From contig JAFIHA010000043.1 in the NCBI GenBank assembly GCA_017848965.1, positions 1-64,000 on the forward strand: a stretch of DNA of 64,000 nt, in the 5' to 3' direction. Positions 56,553-64,000 of this stretch are shown piece after piece. Position 1 is the first letter of the stretch. Each line of letters begins with the position of its first letter. The DNA is from Dechloromonas aromatica (nom. nud.) (lineage in GTDB: Bacteria; Pseudomonadota; Gammaproteobacteria; Burkholderiales; Rhodocyclaceae). The notes under the pieces are model-generated. The model made no database searches, had not been told where the DNA came from, and was given only the letters and a program-made list of their open reading frames with translations. The position numbers and the translations under genes are program-made.

Positions 56553-56974
56553 GGGCGGCCACCCCTCTGTTGCAGCCAGGTCAAGTAAATCGACCGGGCG
56601 CGATCGACATCGAAGAGGCCGTAGACCGTTGCCTTACCTTCGAACACGATCGCTGGTGTCTTCGTGATGCCGTACTCGGCCGCGCGCACTCGAGCGATCG
56701 CTGAGGCACGCAATGCGTTCTGCTCCTGCGGCGTCAGCGCCTGCAGGCGGTTGGCAGCGACTGTCGTAGCCGCCGCTTCGTTGTCAGGCAAGCCCGCAGA
56801 GAGCGCATCCATGTTGCGGCGAAGCTGATCGACGACGTGCACAACCGCGATACCGGAACCGACGAAATTGGGCTGATTGCTCAGCTTGAAGACCTCTGCC
56901 GTCTGAGCGTGTGCGAGCAGAGATACAGCCGAAAGCCAAGCGGCGATAACTACTTTGGATTTGGAGAGCATCAC
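56549..56974 (-). CDS. TIGR03757 (PFL_4709) conjugation protein
   Basis: A 141-residue protein with a signal peptide (cleavage near AHAQ) and the family's motif pattern: VEV-type start, AAATTVAANRLQALTP and AEYGITKTPAIVFEGKATVYG. The C-terminal part is thioredoxin-like (TrbC/TraW-type) and lies next to TIGR03756, as in most PFGI-1-class ICEs. Overlaps its neighbours by 4 nt on both sides. Confidence 0.85.
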   Translation of the reverse strand: MMLSKSKVVIAAWLSAVSLLAHAQTAEVFKLSNQPNFVGSGIAVVHVVDQLRRNMDALSAGLPDNEAAATTVAANRLQALTPQEQNALRASAIARVRAAEYGITKTPAIVFEGKATVYGLFDVDRARSIYLTWLQQRGGRP

Positions 56975-57582
56975 CGCACCAGACTACGAAAATCGGAAGC
57001 CACCTTCTTCCAGAAGGCTTGATTGTGGAATTGCGGATTTGGATACTTGTCACTTGTGGCCATGCAATACTCAGCACGTACGGTGCTGCCCGCCCCGGTA
57101 TCGTTCTTGATTAGGACTAAATCGACGTGCATAGCCACATCAGCGTATCCGGGATACTTGACTTGGGTGGCAACGTCATAGCGGACTCCGGGTACTCGTC
57201 CGTGATTGAAGCCTGGCTGAGGGTACTTGGCCTTCGCGTACTGTTCTGGCGTTGGAAAGCGGTATTTGTTCATGGCGCGGTTGTAGGCCGCGTCGACGCT
57301 GGCCGGACCAGAAGCATTTGTTTGCTCACAGCGCTCTTGGTAGCCCTTGTTACGTTGCTCGGAGCCACCATCATCAATGGTGCCGGTGAATTCGCCGCTC
57401 TGCTTTTTCCTGGCGTAGTCCTCGTATTCCTTCCTGGCCTTGGCCTTGCACGCATCTACGTTGGCGTCACCGGCACACTTAACCGAGTAAATCATGTCGT
57501 CCAGGAACTCCAGCGCGCATGCAGGCGCCGGATTTAGAAGCACACCAAGCGAGAGCAGGGCGGCGAAGGTATTGCGCTTCAT
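56971..57582 (-). CDS. Exported protein of the conjugation operon
   Basis: A 203-residue protein with a signal peptide (residues 1-24). The mature part has cysteines and a polar, disordered stretch (EYEDYARKKQSGEFTG), then YNRAMNKYRFPTPEQYAKAKYPQ. ATG 57582 has AAAGGA 7 nt upstream; ATG 57597 overlaps the preceding stop and is an alternative. No family recognised. Confidence 0.65.
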   Translation of the reverse strand: MKRNTFAALLSLGVLLNPAPACALEFLDDMIYSVKCAGDANVDACKAKARKEYEDYARKKQSGEFTGTIDDGGSEQRNKGYQERCEQTNASGPASVDAAYNRAMNKYRFPTPEQYAKAKYPQPGFNHGRVPGVRYDVATQVKYPGYADVAMHVDLVLIKNDTGAGSTVRAEYCMATSDKYPNPQFHNQAFWKKVASDFRSLVR

Positions 57583-57596
57583 GGGCAGTCCTTTCA

Positions 57597-58520
57597 TTAC
57601 CAGAGAATCAAGATCAGCAGCATCGTGACGACCATGCCGCGAACAATGTCGCCACTCATTTGGTGGAGCTCGACACGACCTTCCGCAAATGCCGTCCAGG
57701 AACCAAAAACGACATAGGCCAACCAGGTCAGGAAGGCGGTGGCCGCCACCAAAGTCAGCATGCTTCTGGTGTCGCTCATGGTGCTGCCTGAGCCGCCGGC
57801 AAACCCGTCCAGGGGATTGGCGTAAACCGACACTGCGCCGGTCGACGGCGAGGCGAGAACGGATGGGCTTGTCAGCGACGCAGGCAGGGGTGTAGTGGCT
57901 GTGCTGCTCGTCGTTGCTGTCGAGGCGCCTCCAGACGGCTTTGCGGACAGCACTTCCGCGTAAGTCGTCGGCGTTGGCAAGCCGTAGCCACCGAACTTGG
58001 CGATGTAACTGGCGATACTTGTGTTGTTGGCATCGGTGCCGATTACGCCGCCCTGCAGGAAGGCCTTCAGGCCAGGGTTTTGGGCATTTCCAATGCCCAG
58101 GAGGTGATAGCCGGCCAGCAGCCCGCTGGCGGTGACTTCAACACCATTGACGGTTTGACCGACATACTTGTCCAGCCCGTAATACTGAATCGTCTGCCAG
58201 GCTTTGGTGTGGTAGGCGGTTACGGCGTTGGTTTGGGCCTGCGCGTTCGCCAGAAAATCGGCCTGACTGTTGATGCCATCCTTGCCGGTCCAGGCGCCAG
58301 AGGCCGTCTTGTAGCCCGCGTCCTGCAGCGCGCTCGATCCCATCTGATACAACCCGGAATAGCCGTATTTATTCACCGCGTACTGGTTCATCGACGATTC
58401 ACGCTGCGCGAGCGATCGCAAATAGTCCGCATAGGTGGTGCCCGCCCAGACTGCAGTTGCCACCAGCAACAGGCTCAACAATGCGTGTCGGCGAATCCAG
58501 TTGGATATTGATCTGGCCAT
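57597..58520 (-). CDS. Fusion of lytic transglycosylase-like domain and TIGR03758 membrane protein
   Basis: A 307-residue protein. After an N-terminal membrane anchor (about 12-30), residues 36-180 resemble a transglycosylase with a likely catalytic Glu41 in LAQRESSMNQYAVNKYGYSG and GLYQMGSSAL. A Ser/Thr/Pro-rich linker (about 190-240) leads to two membrane segments and VVFGSWTAFAEGRVELHQM, the TIGR03758 (PFL_4701) pattern. In other ICEs these are separate genes, so this is an unusual fusion. Confidence 0.72.
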   Translation of the reverse strand: MARSISNWIRRHALLSLLLVATAVWAGTTYADYLRSLAQRESSMNQYAVNKYGYSGLYQMGSSALQDAGYKTASGAWTGKDGINSQADFLANAQAQTNAVTAYHTKAWQTIQYYGLDKYVGQTVNGVEVTASGLLAGYHLLGIGNAQNPGLKAFLQGGVIGTDANNTSIASYIAKFGGYGLPTPTTYAEVLSAKPSGGASTATTSSTATTPLPASLTSPSVLASPSTGAVSVYANPLDGFAGGSGSTMSDTRSMLTLVAATAFLTWLAYVVFGSWTAFAEGRVELHQMSGDIVRGMVVTMLLILILW

Positions 58521-58542
58521 CGCTTTGCTCCTCCGGTCGAAA

Positions 58543-59070
58543 TCAGAGCCCCTTGCAGGCGTCGGGCATCTTGGGGTCCGCCACGCGCCCCTTCAGGACG
58601 TACTTCCGCTGCGTCTCGGCGTAACCCCAAACGGGATAACAGAAGCCCCGGACCGCCGGCATGATCTCCGGCCAGGCGCCGGGTTTCGCAGGTTGCATGT
58701 GGACCTCGTCACCGTCCGCGCTGATCACTGTCCGCCAGCGGCCTTGCGCGTCACTGGTGACAACATGGGTGACCCGACCTTTCATGCCGTAGGCGCAACT
58801 GTTGCCCTCGATCACGATCACCTCGGTGCGGCCATCGCGGTTCAGGTCACGCAGGGTGACCACTGGCTCGCTCGCCTGTTTGCACTCGCTGTCCACCAAC
58901 CCTTCCGGGCCGATAGCGATAGGGAGCAGGGCGGCGATCGCCTGTCGATCGGCGGGGCTGAGTACCTGGGCATTGGCCACGCCCTTGAACAGCAGGTCAG
59001 GCACCGATTGGGCCAGCGCCGGCAACGCCAGCGCAGCGAGAAGGAGTAATTTGCTGTGACGTAATTTCAT
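58543..59070 (-). CDS. Exported protein of the conjugation operon
   Basis: A 175-residue protein with a signal peptide (residues 1-21). The central segment LRDLNRDGRTEVIVIEGNSC resembles an FG-GAP/integrin-type repeat with a Dx(D/N)xDG metal loop. Cysteines at SECK, NSCAYG and FCYP suggest disulfides. GGAGAA precedes ATG 59070. Function unknown. Confidence 0.65.
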   Translation of the reverse strand: MKLRHSKLLLLAALALPALAQSVPDLLFKGVANAQVLSPADRQAIAALLPIAIGPEGLVDSECKQASEPVVTLRDLNRDGRTEVIVIEGNSCAYGMKGRVTHVVTSDAQGRWRTVISADGDEVHMQPAKPGAWPEIMPAVRGFCYPVWGYAETQRKYVLKGRVADPKMPDACKGL

Positions 59071-59090
59071 GAAGGTTCTCCGCAACTGAA

Positions 59091-59837
59091 TTACTGGACC
59101 ATGGACGCATCAAGCACGGTGGACAGCACATCGATGGGCACGCGACCGACCATGCGCTGCCCATTGCCCAATACGATCGTCGGCGTGTTCTGCACCTTGT
59201 GCTGATTGCCGAGCGCGACGAGCTGGCCGACTTTCGCCAGCGCTGGCTCGCACCCTTGATCGACCTTTGCAGGAATCGCCTCAGCGCCAGTCATGTAGGC
59301 ATGCCACTTCGCCGCGCGGCGGTTCGCCGGCAAGCAAAGAGTCATCGCGACAGCGGGCGGCGAGGCCTCGGAAATGATCGGCAGCGGGAAGTGGTAGATG
59401 GTCACATCGCTCAATTGCGCCAGGCTGCCATGTAGCTCGCGACATGCGGAGCATGCTGGATCTTCAAACACCGCAAGCTGGCGCTTGCCGGACCCGCTCA
59501 CCGTCTTGATGGCCAGATCAAACGGCAATTTCTTGAACTCGATCCTGGACACCTTTTCCAGGGTGGCTTGCGTCAGATCCTGACGCTGCTCGGTGTCGAC
59601 CAGGCGGCCATCCACAAGCACGAAACGGCCGCTGGCGTCGCTATAGAAGACATCAGTGCCCGACACAACTTCGAAGAGGCCGGGAATCGGTGTCGGGCTG
59701 ACCGATGTCACCTCAATTTTTCCCTCGGTGTGGCGAGCGATACCTGCCCGAACACGGTCAAGGGTTGCGTCGGCAAGAACATGCGACGAAAACAACACGC
59801 CCACGAAAAGGGCGAATACGGCACGCGGCAGCATCAT
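59091..59837 (-). CDS. DsbC-family periplasmic disulfide isomerase of the ICE
   Basis: A 248-residue protein with a signal peptide (residues 1-22), an N-terminal dimerisation domain and a thioredoxin-fold domain whose active site is CSAC at about residues 128-131 (FEDPACSACREL), plus a cis-Pro loop NTPTIVLGNG. It would fold the many cysteine-containing periplasmic conjugation proteins of this operon. ATG 59837 has AGGAG 5 nt upstream; the frame remains open to 60125 but the signal peptide defines the start. Confidence 0.85.
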   Translation of the reverse strand: MMLPRAVFALFVGVLFSSHVLADATLDRVRAGIARHTEGKIEVTSVSPTPIPGLFEVVSGTDVFYSDASGRFVLVDGRLVDTEQRQDLTQATLEKVSRIEFKKLPFDLAIKTVSGSGKRQLAVFEDPACSACRELHGSLAQLSDVTIYHFPLPIISEASPPAVAMTLCLPANRRAAKWHAYMTGAEAIPAKVDQGCEPALAKVGQLVALGNQHKVQNTPTIVLGNGQRMVGRVPIDVLSTVLDASMVQ

Positions 59838-60273
59838 GAAAGCTCCTGGGTTGAATCTTGGTTTGACGAATTCATGCTGGGCGACGACGGTCGCCGTGGC
59901 GCCCGGTGAGGGGACCGGAAACTCCGGCCCTTGGCGCCCGTAATCAAAAATGACGGGGAAGACTTCAGCGCCATTGGCGCTTGAAATCTTCGCCTCACGC
60001 TGAAAACGGTGAGGCAAGCAGTCAGACCATTTTGGACCATGATCCGACAATAGCTGCGGCTTGTAGGACTCCATCATAGCGCCAACCATGACGACGTCAA
60101 CCGTTTCAGACTTGACCAGTGGCATCCCCTTGTCCTATCCTGAATGTGCCTCAGTGCTGGACGCATACCGAGCGCCGGCCCCGTTTATTTGAATGACGTT
60201 CCGCCATGTGGCTTTGGCCGCATTGATCGAGGCGGTGAAAATCCCCATCAACGCTTTGCGGAAATAATTCATC
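59838..60273. other. Gap of about 440 bp upstream of dsbC with no convincing gene
   Basis: Contains the dsbC ribosome site and an open minus-strand frame up to 60125 that continues the dsbC frame without a plausible start. The translation (MMESYKPQLLSDHGPKWSD) has no recognised relative. It may be the relic of a gene or a long leader. Confidence 0.4.
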
Positions 60274-60480
60274 ATGGACCTCCTGAAATTCCTGTTCTTC
60301 ACGTTCAAACTGGCTTGGCAATTGCTGCTGGCCGCTGGAGCGGTCTTCCTGTGGCTGTTGTCGTTGCTGCCTGACACAGATGAAGACGATGAGCTGTACT
60401 CCACTGACTCGGGAGTAAGCGGATGCCGCGAGTACATATCTCGTCGAGATGGAGAAACGTTCTTTAGCCTCAAAGACTAA
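60274..60480 (+). CDS. Possible small membrane protein, opposite strand
   Basis: A 68-residue frame with an N-terminal hydrophobic segment (residues 2-30, LLKFLFFTFKLAWQLLLAAG) and an acidic tail. It is the only + strand candidate in this minus-strand operon. The ribosome site is weak (GGAAATAATTC), and overlapping minus-strand frames exist, so it is uncertain. Confidence 0.35.
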   Translation: MDLLKFLFFTFKLAWQLLLAAGAVFLWLLSLLPDTDEDDELYSTDSGVSGCREYISRRDGETFFSLKD

Positions 60481-60509
60481 ATACTCACGCGTCGAACAGG
60501 TGCGAACTT

Positions 60510-62078
60510 TCATCGTTTACTAGCCACTTTTTTAGCGATCCCAACGCCGCTGGCACCGCTCTGGGCGGCCGTTCTAATGGCCGCTTCTTTCATCCCAGAA
60601 ACCCGCTGCATGATGTTGTAACCCACCCATCCCATCATGCCGGACCAGACCAATGGAATGCCCAAGTACATGCTCACCAGGACGGTATTGAGCGTGATGC
60701 GCTTGATGACGCCGTCAGCGCCGCCGGACTGCCATCCGTCGAAGAACTGACCAAAAACCGTAGCGGCGTCCGGATACATGGCCTTCAGAAGGTGGTCGTC
60801 CATCACGCGTGCGATGAACCACATCAGCGGCCACATCTTGATCGTGAAGATCGCCAGGCCGCCCAGGAACATCACCTGCAGGCTGTAGCGGCCAATCACC
60901 ACGATCAATGGCAGGAACATGTAGATCGTCATCAGGATCAGCGGCTGGGCCATGCTGACGAACTGGACGATCGGGTAAAGGGAGGCCCGGGCCTCAATCG
61001 CTTTCCCGGCGGTGCCGGCAATCCCCAGGATGTCGAGCGGCGCCTGGATCAAGCGATCGAGCTCGCCGCGATCCTCGCCGATGATTGCCGTGGTATCGAC
61101 CAGGGTTGGACGCTGTTTGGTGATTGCCAAGCGGATTACGGAGTCCTCAATGGTCGTGGGGTCCGTGCCCGGATAAATTGACGTCAGCGCTGTCGTGATC
61201 GAAGTCGTGAAGGCACCGCCGCTGGTTACAAAGCCGGCCAGGATGTCCGACTTCAATTGCGCCCACCAGGTGTTGCACGCCGGCCGCCCGAAGTCGGGCG
61301 GCACTGTCGTGCCAGCGACATCGGCATCTGCGGTGGCGTCGACAGCGAATCCCTCGACGCCACGCGTCGCTGACAGCGTGTCGTAATAGCCAGGTTCGGT
61401 CTGGAAAAAGTGTGAGCCAATCCACTCGACATCCGAGGGGCCAAACGTGCCGAGGGCAGCCGTGCCGGCGGCCGTCACGGGATTGGTGTTCATGTAGTAT
61501 TTCGAACGTGCTGCGGTGTAGCACTCGGCCGTGAAACGCTGGACGTTCGCGCGCAACTTCGGATCGTTGATACTGGCCATACGGGCCATTTCCTCCATCT
61601 GCCGGAATCCCGCCATATCGTTGCCGATACCCGCCTTCGCTGCTTCGACAACGCCCGACGAGATGCCCATCACGAAATACCACCAGGCGGGGATTTCCAC
61701 GGTTGCCGGCGCCCCGGCGAAAGCGTCGGTGTAGGAGCCTGCGGCCGCACTCGTCGCTGTCGTCGATGTCGTAACGGCGGTCGCGTCGGGTGTGTGGTTC
61801 AGGCTGACCTGGCTGATGTTCAGCCCAGGGATCGTCGTGAAGCACATGGCCAGTACGAAGATCGCAACGCCAAGCTCGACTTCCATCACGCGGATCATCC
61901 AGCCGGCGTCAGCGCCATCGGTCGATGCCTGCTTGTGCGCCTCGATCCAGGTGCCGAGGATGAGAAAGATGAACGGCAGGTAGATGAGGCCGGTACCGAC
62001 CAGGATGTCCTTGAAGATGGCGGCGAAGCCCCACCCGTACATCGTGGTGAAGAGTTCCAAATAGCTTTGAACGGTCAT
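60510..62078 (-). CDS. TraG-N-domain conjugation membrane protein
   Basis: A 522-residue protein. The N-terminal 80 residues (MTVQSYLELFTTMYGWGFAAI) and later hydrophobic segments at about 30-50, 66-88, 145-165, 390-440 and 455-490 match the TraG N-terminal domain found in PFGI-1-class ICEs. It takes part in mating-pair stabilisation and is an inner-membrane protein with a large periplasmic loop rich in Thr/Ala. It starts 12 nt after the preceding stop on the same strand. Confidence 0.85.
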   Translation of the reverse strand: MTVQSYLELFTTMYGWGFAAIFKDILVGTGLIYLPFIFLILGTWIEAHKQASTDGADAGWMIRVMEVELGVAIFVLAMCFTTIPGLNISQVSLNHTPDATAVTTSTTATSAAAGSYTDAFAGAPATVEIPAWWYFVMGISSGVVEAAKAGIGNDMAGFRQMEEMARMASINDPKLRANVQRFTAECYTAARSKYYMNTNPVTAAGTAALGTFGPSDVEWIGSHFFQTEPGYYDTLSATRGVEGFAVDATADADVAGTTVPPDFGRPACNTWWAQLKSDILAGFVTSGGAFTTSITTALTSIYPGTDPTTIEDSVIRLAITKQRPTLVDTTAIIGEDRGELDRLIQAPLDILGIAGTAGKAIEARASLYPIVQFVSMAQPLILMTIYMFLPLIVVIGRYSLQVMFLGGLAIFTIKMWPLMWFIARVMDDHLLKAMYPDAATVFGQFFDGWQSGGADGVIKRITLNTVLVSMYLGIPLVWSGMMGWVGYNIMQRVSGMKEAAIRTAAQSGASGVGIAKKVASKR

Positions 62079-62090
62079 GACAATCCTCGC

Positions 62091-62468
62091 TCATGCGGAC
62101 CAGAGAAAGACGCTCAGGCCGATCAGCGCCAGCCCCCAGAAGAGCAGGCGATCGCGGGCGGCCAGCCAGGCCGCCTCGATGGCGGCCGAGAAGTGCGCCG
62201 CCTTCACGATGCTCTCCCACTTCCACCAGATGAGTGCCAGGCCGCCGAGCTGCAGCAGAAGCACAGCCGGGCGTGCCAGGTCGAGCCAGTAACGCACACG
62301 AACGGCCACCGTCTGCGGTGCATCACTGCGGATCAATAGCCCTGCCGTAAACAAGCCCACTGCGAGCAGGATCAGCATCAACGCAATACCGGCTCCAGCG
62401 AAGGTCAGGGCGGTGCGTTTGCGGGCTTTGGGCACGGTGCTTTCGGCACGCGGTTGATCGGCGACCAT
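62091..62468 (-). CDS. Small membrane protein between TIGR03755 and TraG-N
   Basis: A 125-residue protein with hydrophobic segments at about 25-48 and 66-84 and 105-124. ATG 62468 overlaps the stop of TIGR03755 (TGATG). A small membrane gene of this kind is the usual neighbour of TraG-N in these ICEs. No named family recognised. Confidence 0.7.
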   Translation of the reverse strand: MVADQPRAESTVPKARKRTALTFAGAGIALMLILLAVGLFTAGLLIRSDAPQTVAVRVRYWLDLARPAVLLLQLGGLALIWWKWESIVKAAHFSAAIEAAWLAARDRLLFWGLALIGLSVFLWSA

Positions 62469-63814
62469 CACTGCACCTTGCCGTTCGTCATCGGCCGACT
62501 ATCCGCCGGCCGCGTCGCAGGAATGGCCGCGGACGACGATCGTGCTGCCTGGTAGGTTTGCAGCAGCGTGCCGGCCGACGTGGAAACCACTTCGCGACGC
62601 ACCCGGGCCTCGTACATCAGGCTCTCGATCGCCTTGTTGAGGTCATCCAGCTTGGCATCAACGGCCGTAGTCACATTGTCAGAGACTGCGGCCGGAATGG
62701 TTTTGCCGGTGACGAGCATCTGACGGACCAGCAGGGCACGGTCGACCGTTCTGGCCAAGGCAATTTCCTGTGACAGGCGACTATAGGCGATAGCCTGCTC
62801 GGGCTTCGGCAATGCACGTATCGCATCAATTAGATCTCGGGTGATCAGCACGCCAGGTGCGGAGGCGGCCTCGAGCGCTGCCGCCGTCGGCACGTTGGCC
62901 GACATGGCGGTATTCAAATGACCTTGCGCTACAGGAATCTCTTCCTCGAATTTCTTGCTGAGACCGATCCCTGACGAGGTTCCCTTCCCAGGGCATCCAG
63001 TATCGGCGCAGGTTGCGATTTCCATGTCACCCACGGTGTCGACAGCGAACTCTGACGCTGATCTGGGGGTTGGAAATGCCTTCGCCAACCTACTATTCGT
63101 CGACGCATAATTGGCCGTTGGGGATGCGGTCGTTGGCTGCATCATCGTCAGGTTATATGCGCCAATCACGAGATCCGTCACGATCCGGATCGGCTCTTGG
63201 TTTCTGCCACCGACTTTTGTCCCAAATATCCACGTCACGCCCTTGTTGCCTGCATCGGATTGAACATCCTGCTTCGCACTGACGACACTGCCGCCAGAAG
63301 CGGCTTTTTCTTTCCACTGTTCGCCCATGGCCATCGTCACCCACTTGTCGTAAGGGTTCTTGCCGTCCTTGATTTGCGCTTCCATTTCTTCACAGGACTC
63401 GAAGCTCACATTGACCAGGTCGCGGGCCTTCTGCAGGTAGGTCTGCAGGAGTTCGTAGAGGCCAGGCTGAGCGCGCTGCAGGATGTACATCGGCAGGGCG
63501 GAAATCGCTGCCTGGATGGCATTCATCAGGACGCTGTCCACATTCTTCAGGCCATTCAGGGTGTCCTGGATTGAGGCCTGAACATCGAACTTCCCGCAGG
63601 AGTAATTGAGTCGGCCGCTACCCGACAGCCCCAGGCGCAGACGCATTGAATTGGGGTTGGGCGCCCGGGCGGCGGGATCGCTGCCACCCAGGGAGTAGTA
63701 CAGCGACGAGCCCCGGCCGGATGAGGGCATGGTGACCGCCGCGTCGGCGACCATTGGCGACAGCAAAGCCAGTGCGATCAGGGTTGCACCAAGGGACAGC
63801 TTGCGATTTCTCAT
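62468..63814 (-). CDS. TIGR03755 (PFL_4711, TraH-like) conjugation protein
   Basis: A 448-residue protein with a signal peptide (residues 1-25). The N-terminal part (LYYSLGGSDPAARAPNPNS, LNYSCGKFDVQASIQDTLNGL) and the pair of Cys at SFESCEEMEAQIKDGKNPYDKW match the PFL_4711 family; the C-terminal half is helical (LARTVDRALLVRQMLVTG). A periplasmic component needed for pilus or channel assembly. It overlaps the upstream gene by 4 nt. Confidence 0.85.
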   Translation of the reverse strand: MRNRKLSLGATLIALALLSPMVADAAVTMPSSGRGSSLYYSLGGSDPAARAPNPNSMRLRLGLSGSGRLNYSCGKFDVQASIQDTLNGLKNVDSVLMNAIQAAISALPMYILQRAQPGLYELLQTYLQKARDLVNVSFESCEEMEAQIKDGKNPYDKWVTMAMGEQWKEKAASGGSVVSAKQDVQSDAGNKGVTWIFGTKVGGRNQEPIRIVTDLVIGAYNLTMMQPTTASPTANYASTNSRLAKAFPTPRSASEFAVDTVGDMEIATCADTGCPGKGTSSGIGLSKKFEEEIPVAQGHLNTAMSANVPTAAALEAASAPGVLITRDLIDAIRALPKPEQAIAYSRLSQEIALARTVDRALLVRQMLVTGKTIPAAVSDNVTTAVDAKLDDLNKAIESLMYEARVRREVVSTSAGTLLQTYQAARSSSAAIPATRPADSRPMTNGKVQ

Positions 63815-64000
63815 GATTCAGATCCTTCTCCGGATTGCCGGATGAACGACGCGGCAATGAGCGCTGCGCGCTGGTTGCCTACCACGTCGGTTGGGATGAG
63901 TTCGTCGGCCGCCATCCGAAGATGGCACAACACCGGATGCCGGATGAAAGGGGCGGCCAGGCTGACTGGGGCGACTGTCAGCCTGCTGCGCCAGGCGCAG
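63811..64000 (-). CDS. C-terminal end of an ICE gene (partial, continues outside window)
   Basis: The last 62 residues of a protein whose start lies beyond 64000, ending FIRQSGEGSES. Its TGA overlaps the TIGR03755 start (ATGA), so it belongs to the same operon. The visible part (HPVLCHLRMAADELIPTDVV) is not enough for identification. Confidence 0.6.
   Translation of the reverse strand, partial: CAWRSRLTVAPVSLAAPFIRHPVLCHLRMAADELIPTDVVGNQRAALIAASFIRQSGEGSES

Noticed and set aside
59841-60125. N-terminal extension of DsbC to 60125
   Set aside because: The signal peptide and AGGAG ribosome site place the start at 59837; the extension has no recognisable content.

Overview
This 64 kb window is GC-rich and its protein families point to a betaproteobacterium, most likely of the Rhodocyclales or a neighbouring order; that is an inference from gene content, since there is no rRNA or tRNA here to settle it. 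It has two parts: a type VI secretion (T6SS) island (1 to about 16.4 kb) and the left and middle portions of a PFGI-1-class integrative and conjugative element (ICE; about 16.6 kb to the end).

T6SS part. The window opens in the C-terminal end of a VgrG spike gene, followed by a DUF4123 adaptor, a large BTH_I2691/VasX-like membrane effector and a DUF6708 membrane protein that may be its immunity protein. A scrambled remnant of the same effector lies just downstream. Next come a membrane-anchored M15 peptidase, a PAAR tip protein, an unrecognised membrane protein, TssM, TagF, a periplasmic OmpA-domain protein and, convergent, TssA. The sheath, baseplate, TssJ, TssK, TssL and ClpV genes are not in the window.

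ICE part. From 16.6 to 25.5 kb the replication/partition block runs rightwards: ParA, ParB, DUF2857-like, a small protein, a tandem family of replication wHTH proteins (STY4528 type, with an iteron-like repeat cluster inside the gene), TIGR03761, a small DUF3158-like protein and SSB. From 25.5 to 32.5 kb lie an ORF6N regulator (plus a broken copy), a SNF2 helicase, unknown genes and a KfrA-like regulator. From 32.6 to 46.6 kb there is a long string of small, mostly separately controlled genes (STY4534/DUF3577, DUF5397-VapD, DUF3275, DUF6094 methyltransferase, a second SNF2 helicase, a C5 methyltransferase, a PemK/MazF toxin module, DUF2786). From 46.7 to 54.4 kb is accessory cargo: a LysM/lysozyme-like protein with a candidate immunity protein, a serine recombinase, a nucleotidyltransferase module, an HD hydrolase, an Mrr-type nuclease, and an SprT-like gene split by a 587-bp miniature transposon. 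From 54.5 kb to the end, on the minus strand, is part of the conjugation machinery (TIGR03765, TIGR03756/TraU-like, TIGR03757, a TIGR03758 fusion, DsbC, TraG-N, TIGR03755). Relaxase, coupling protein, conjugative ATPase and integrase are outside the window.

The most interesting signal is in the leaders of the 32-45 kb block. Five copies of a compact structured RNA (a 6-bp hairpin with covarying stem and the invariant loop core CAGCCCCTG, a second UUCG/GNRA-capped hairpin, and a GGGG that can pair with the loop CCCC) sit upstream of different genes. Most are followed by a terminator-like hairpin whose 3' arm is also complementary to the Shine-Dalgarno region of the gene. This looks like a shared RNA regulon controlling ICE gene expression.
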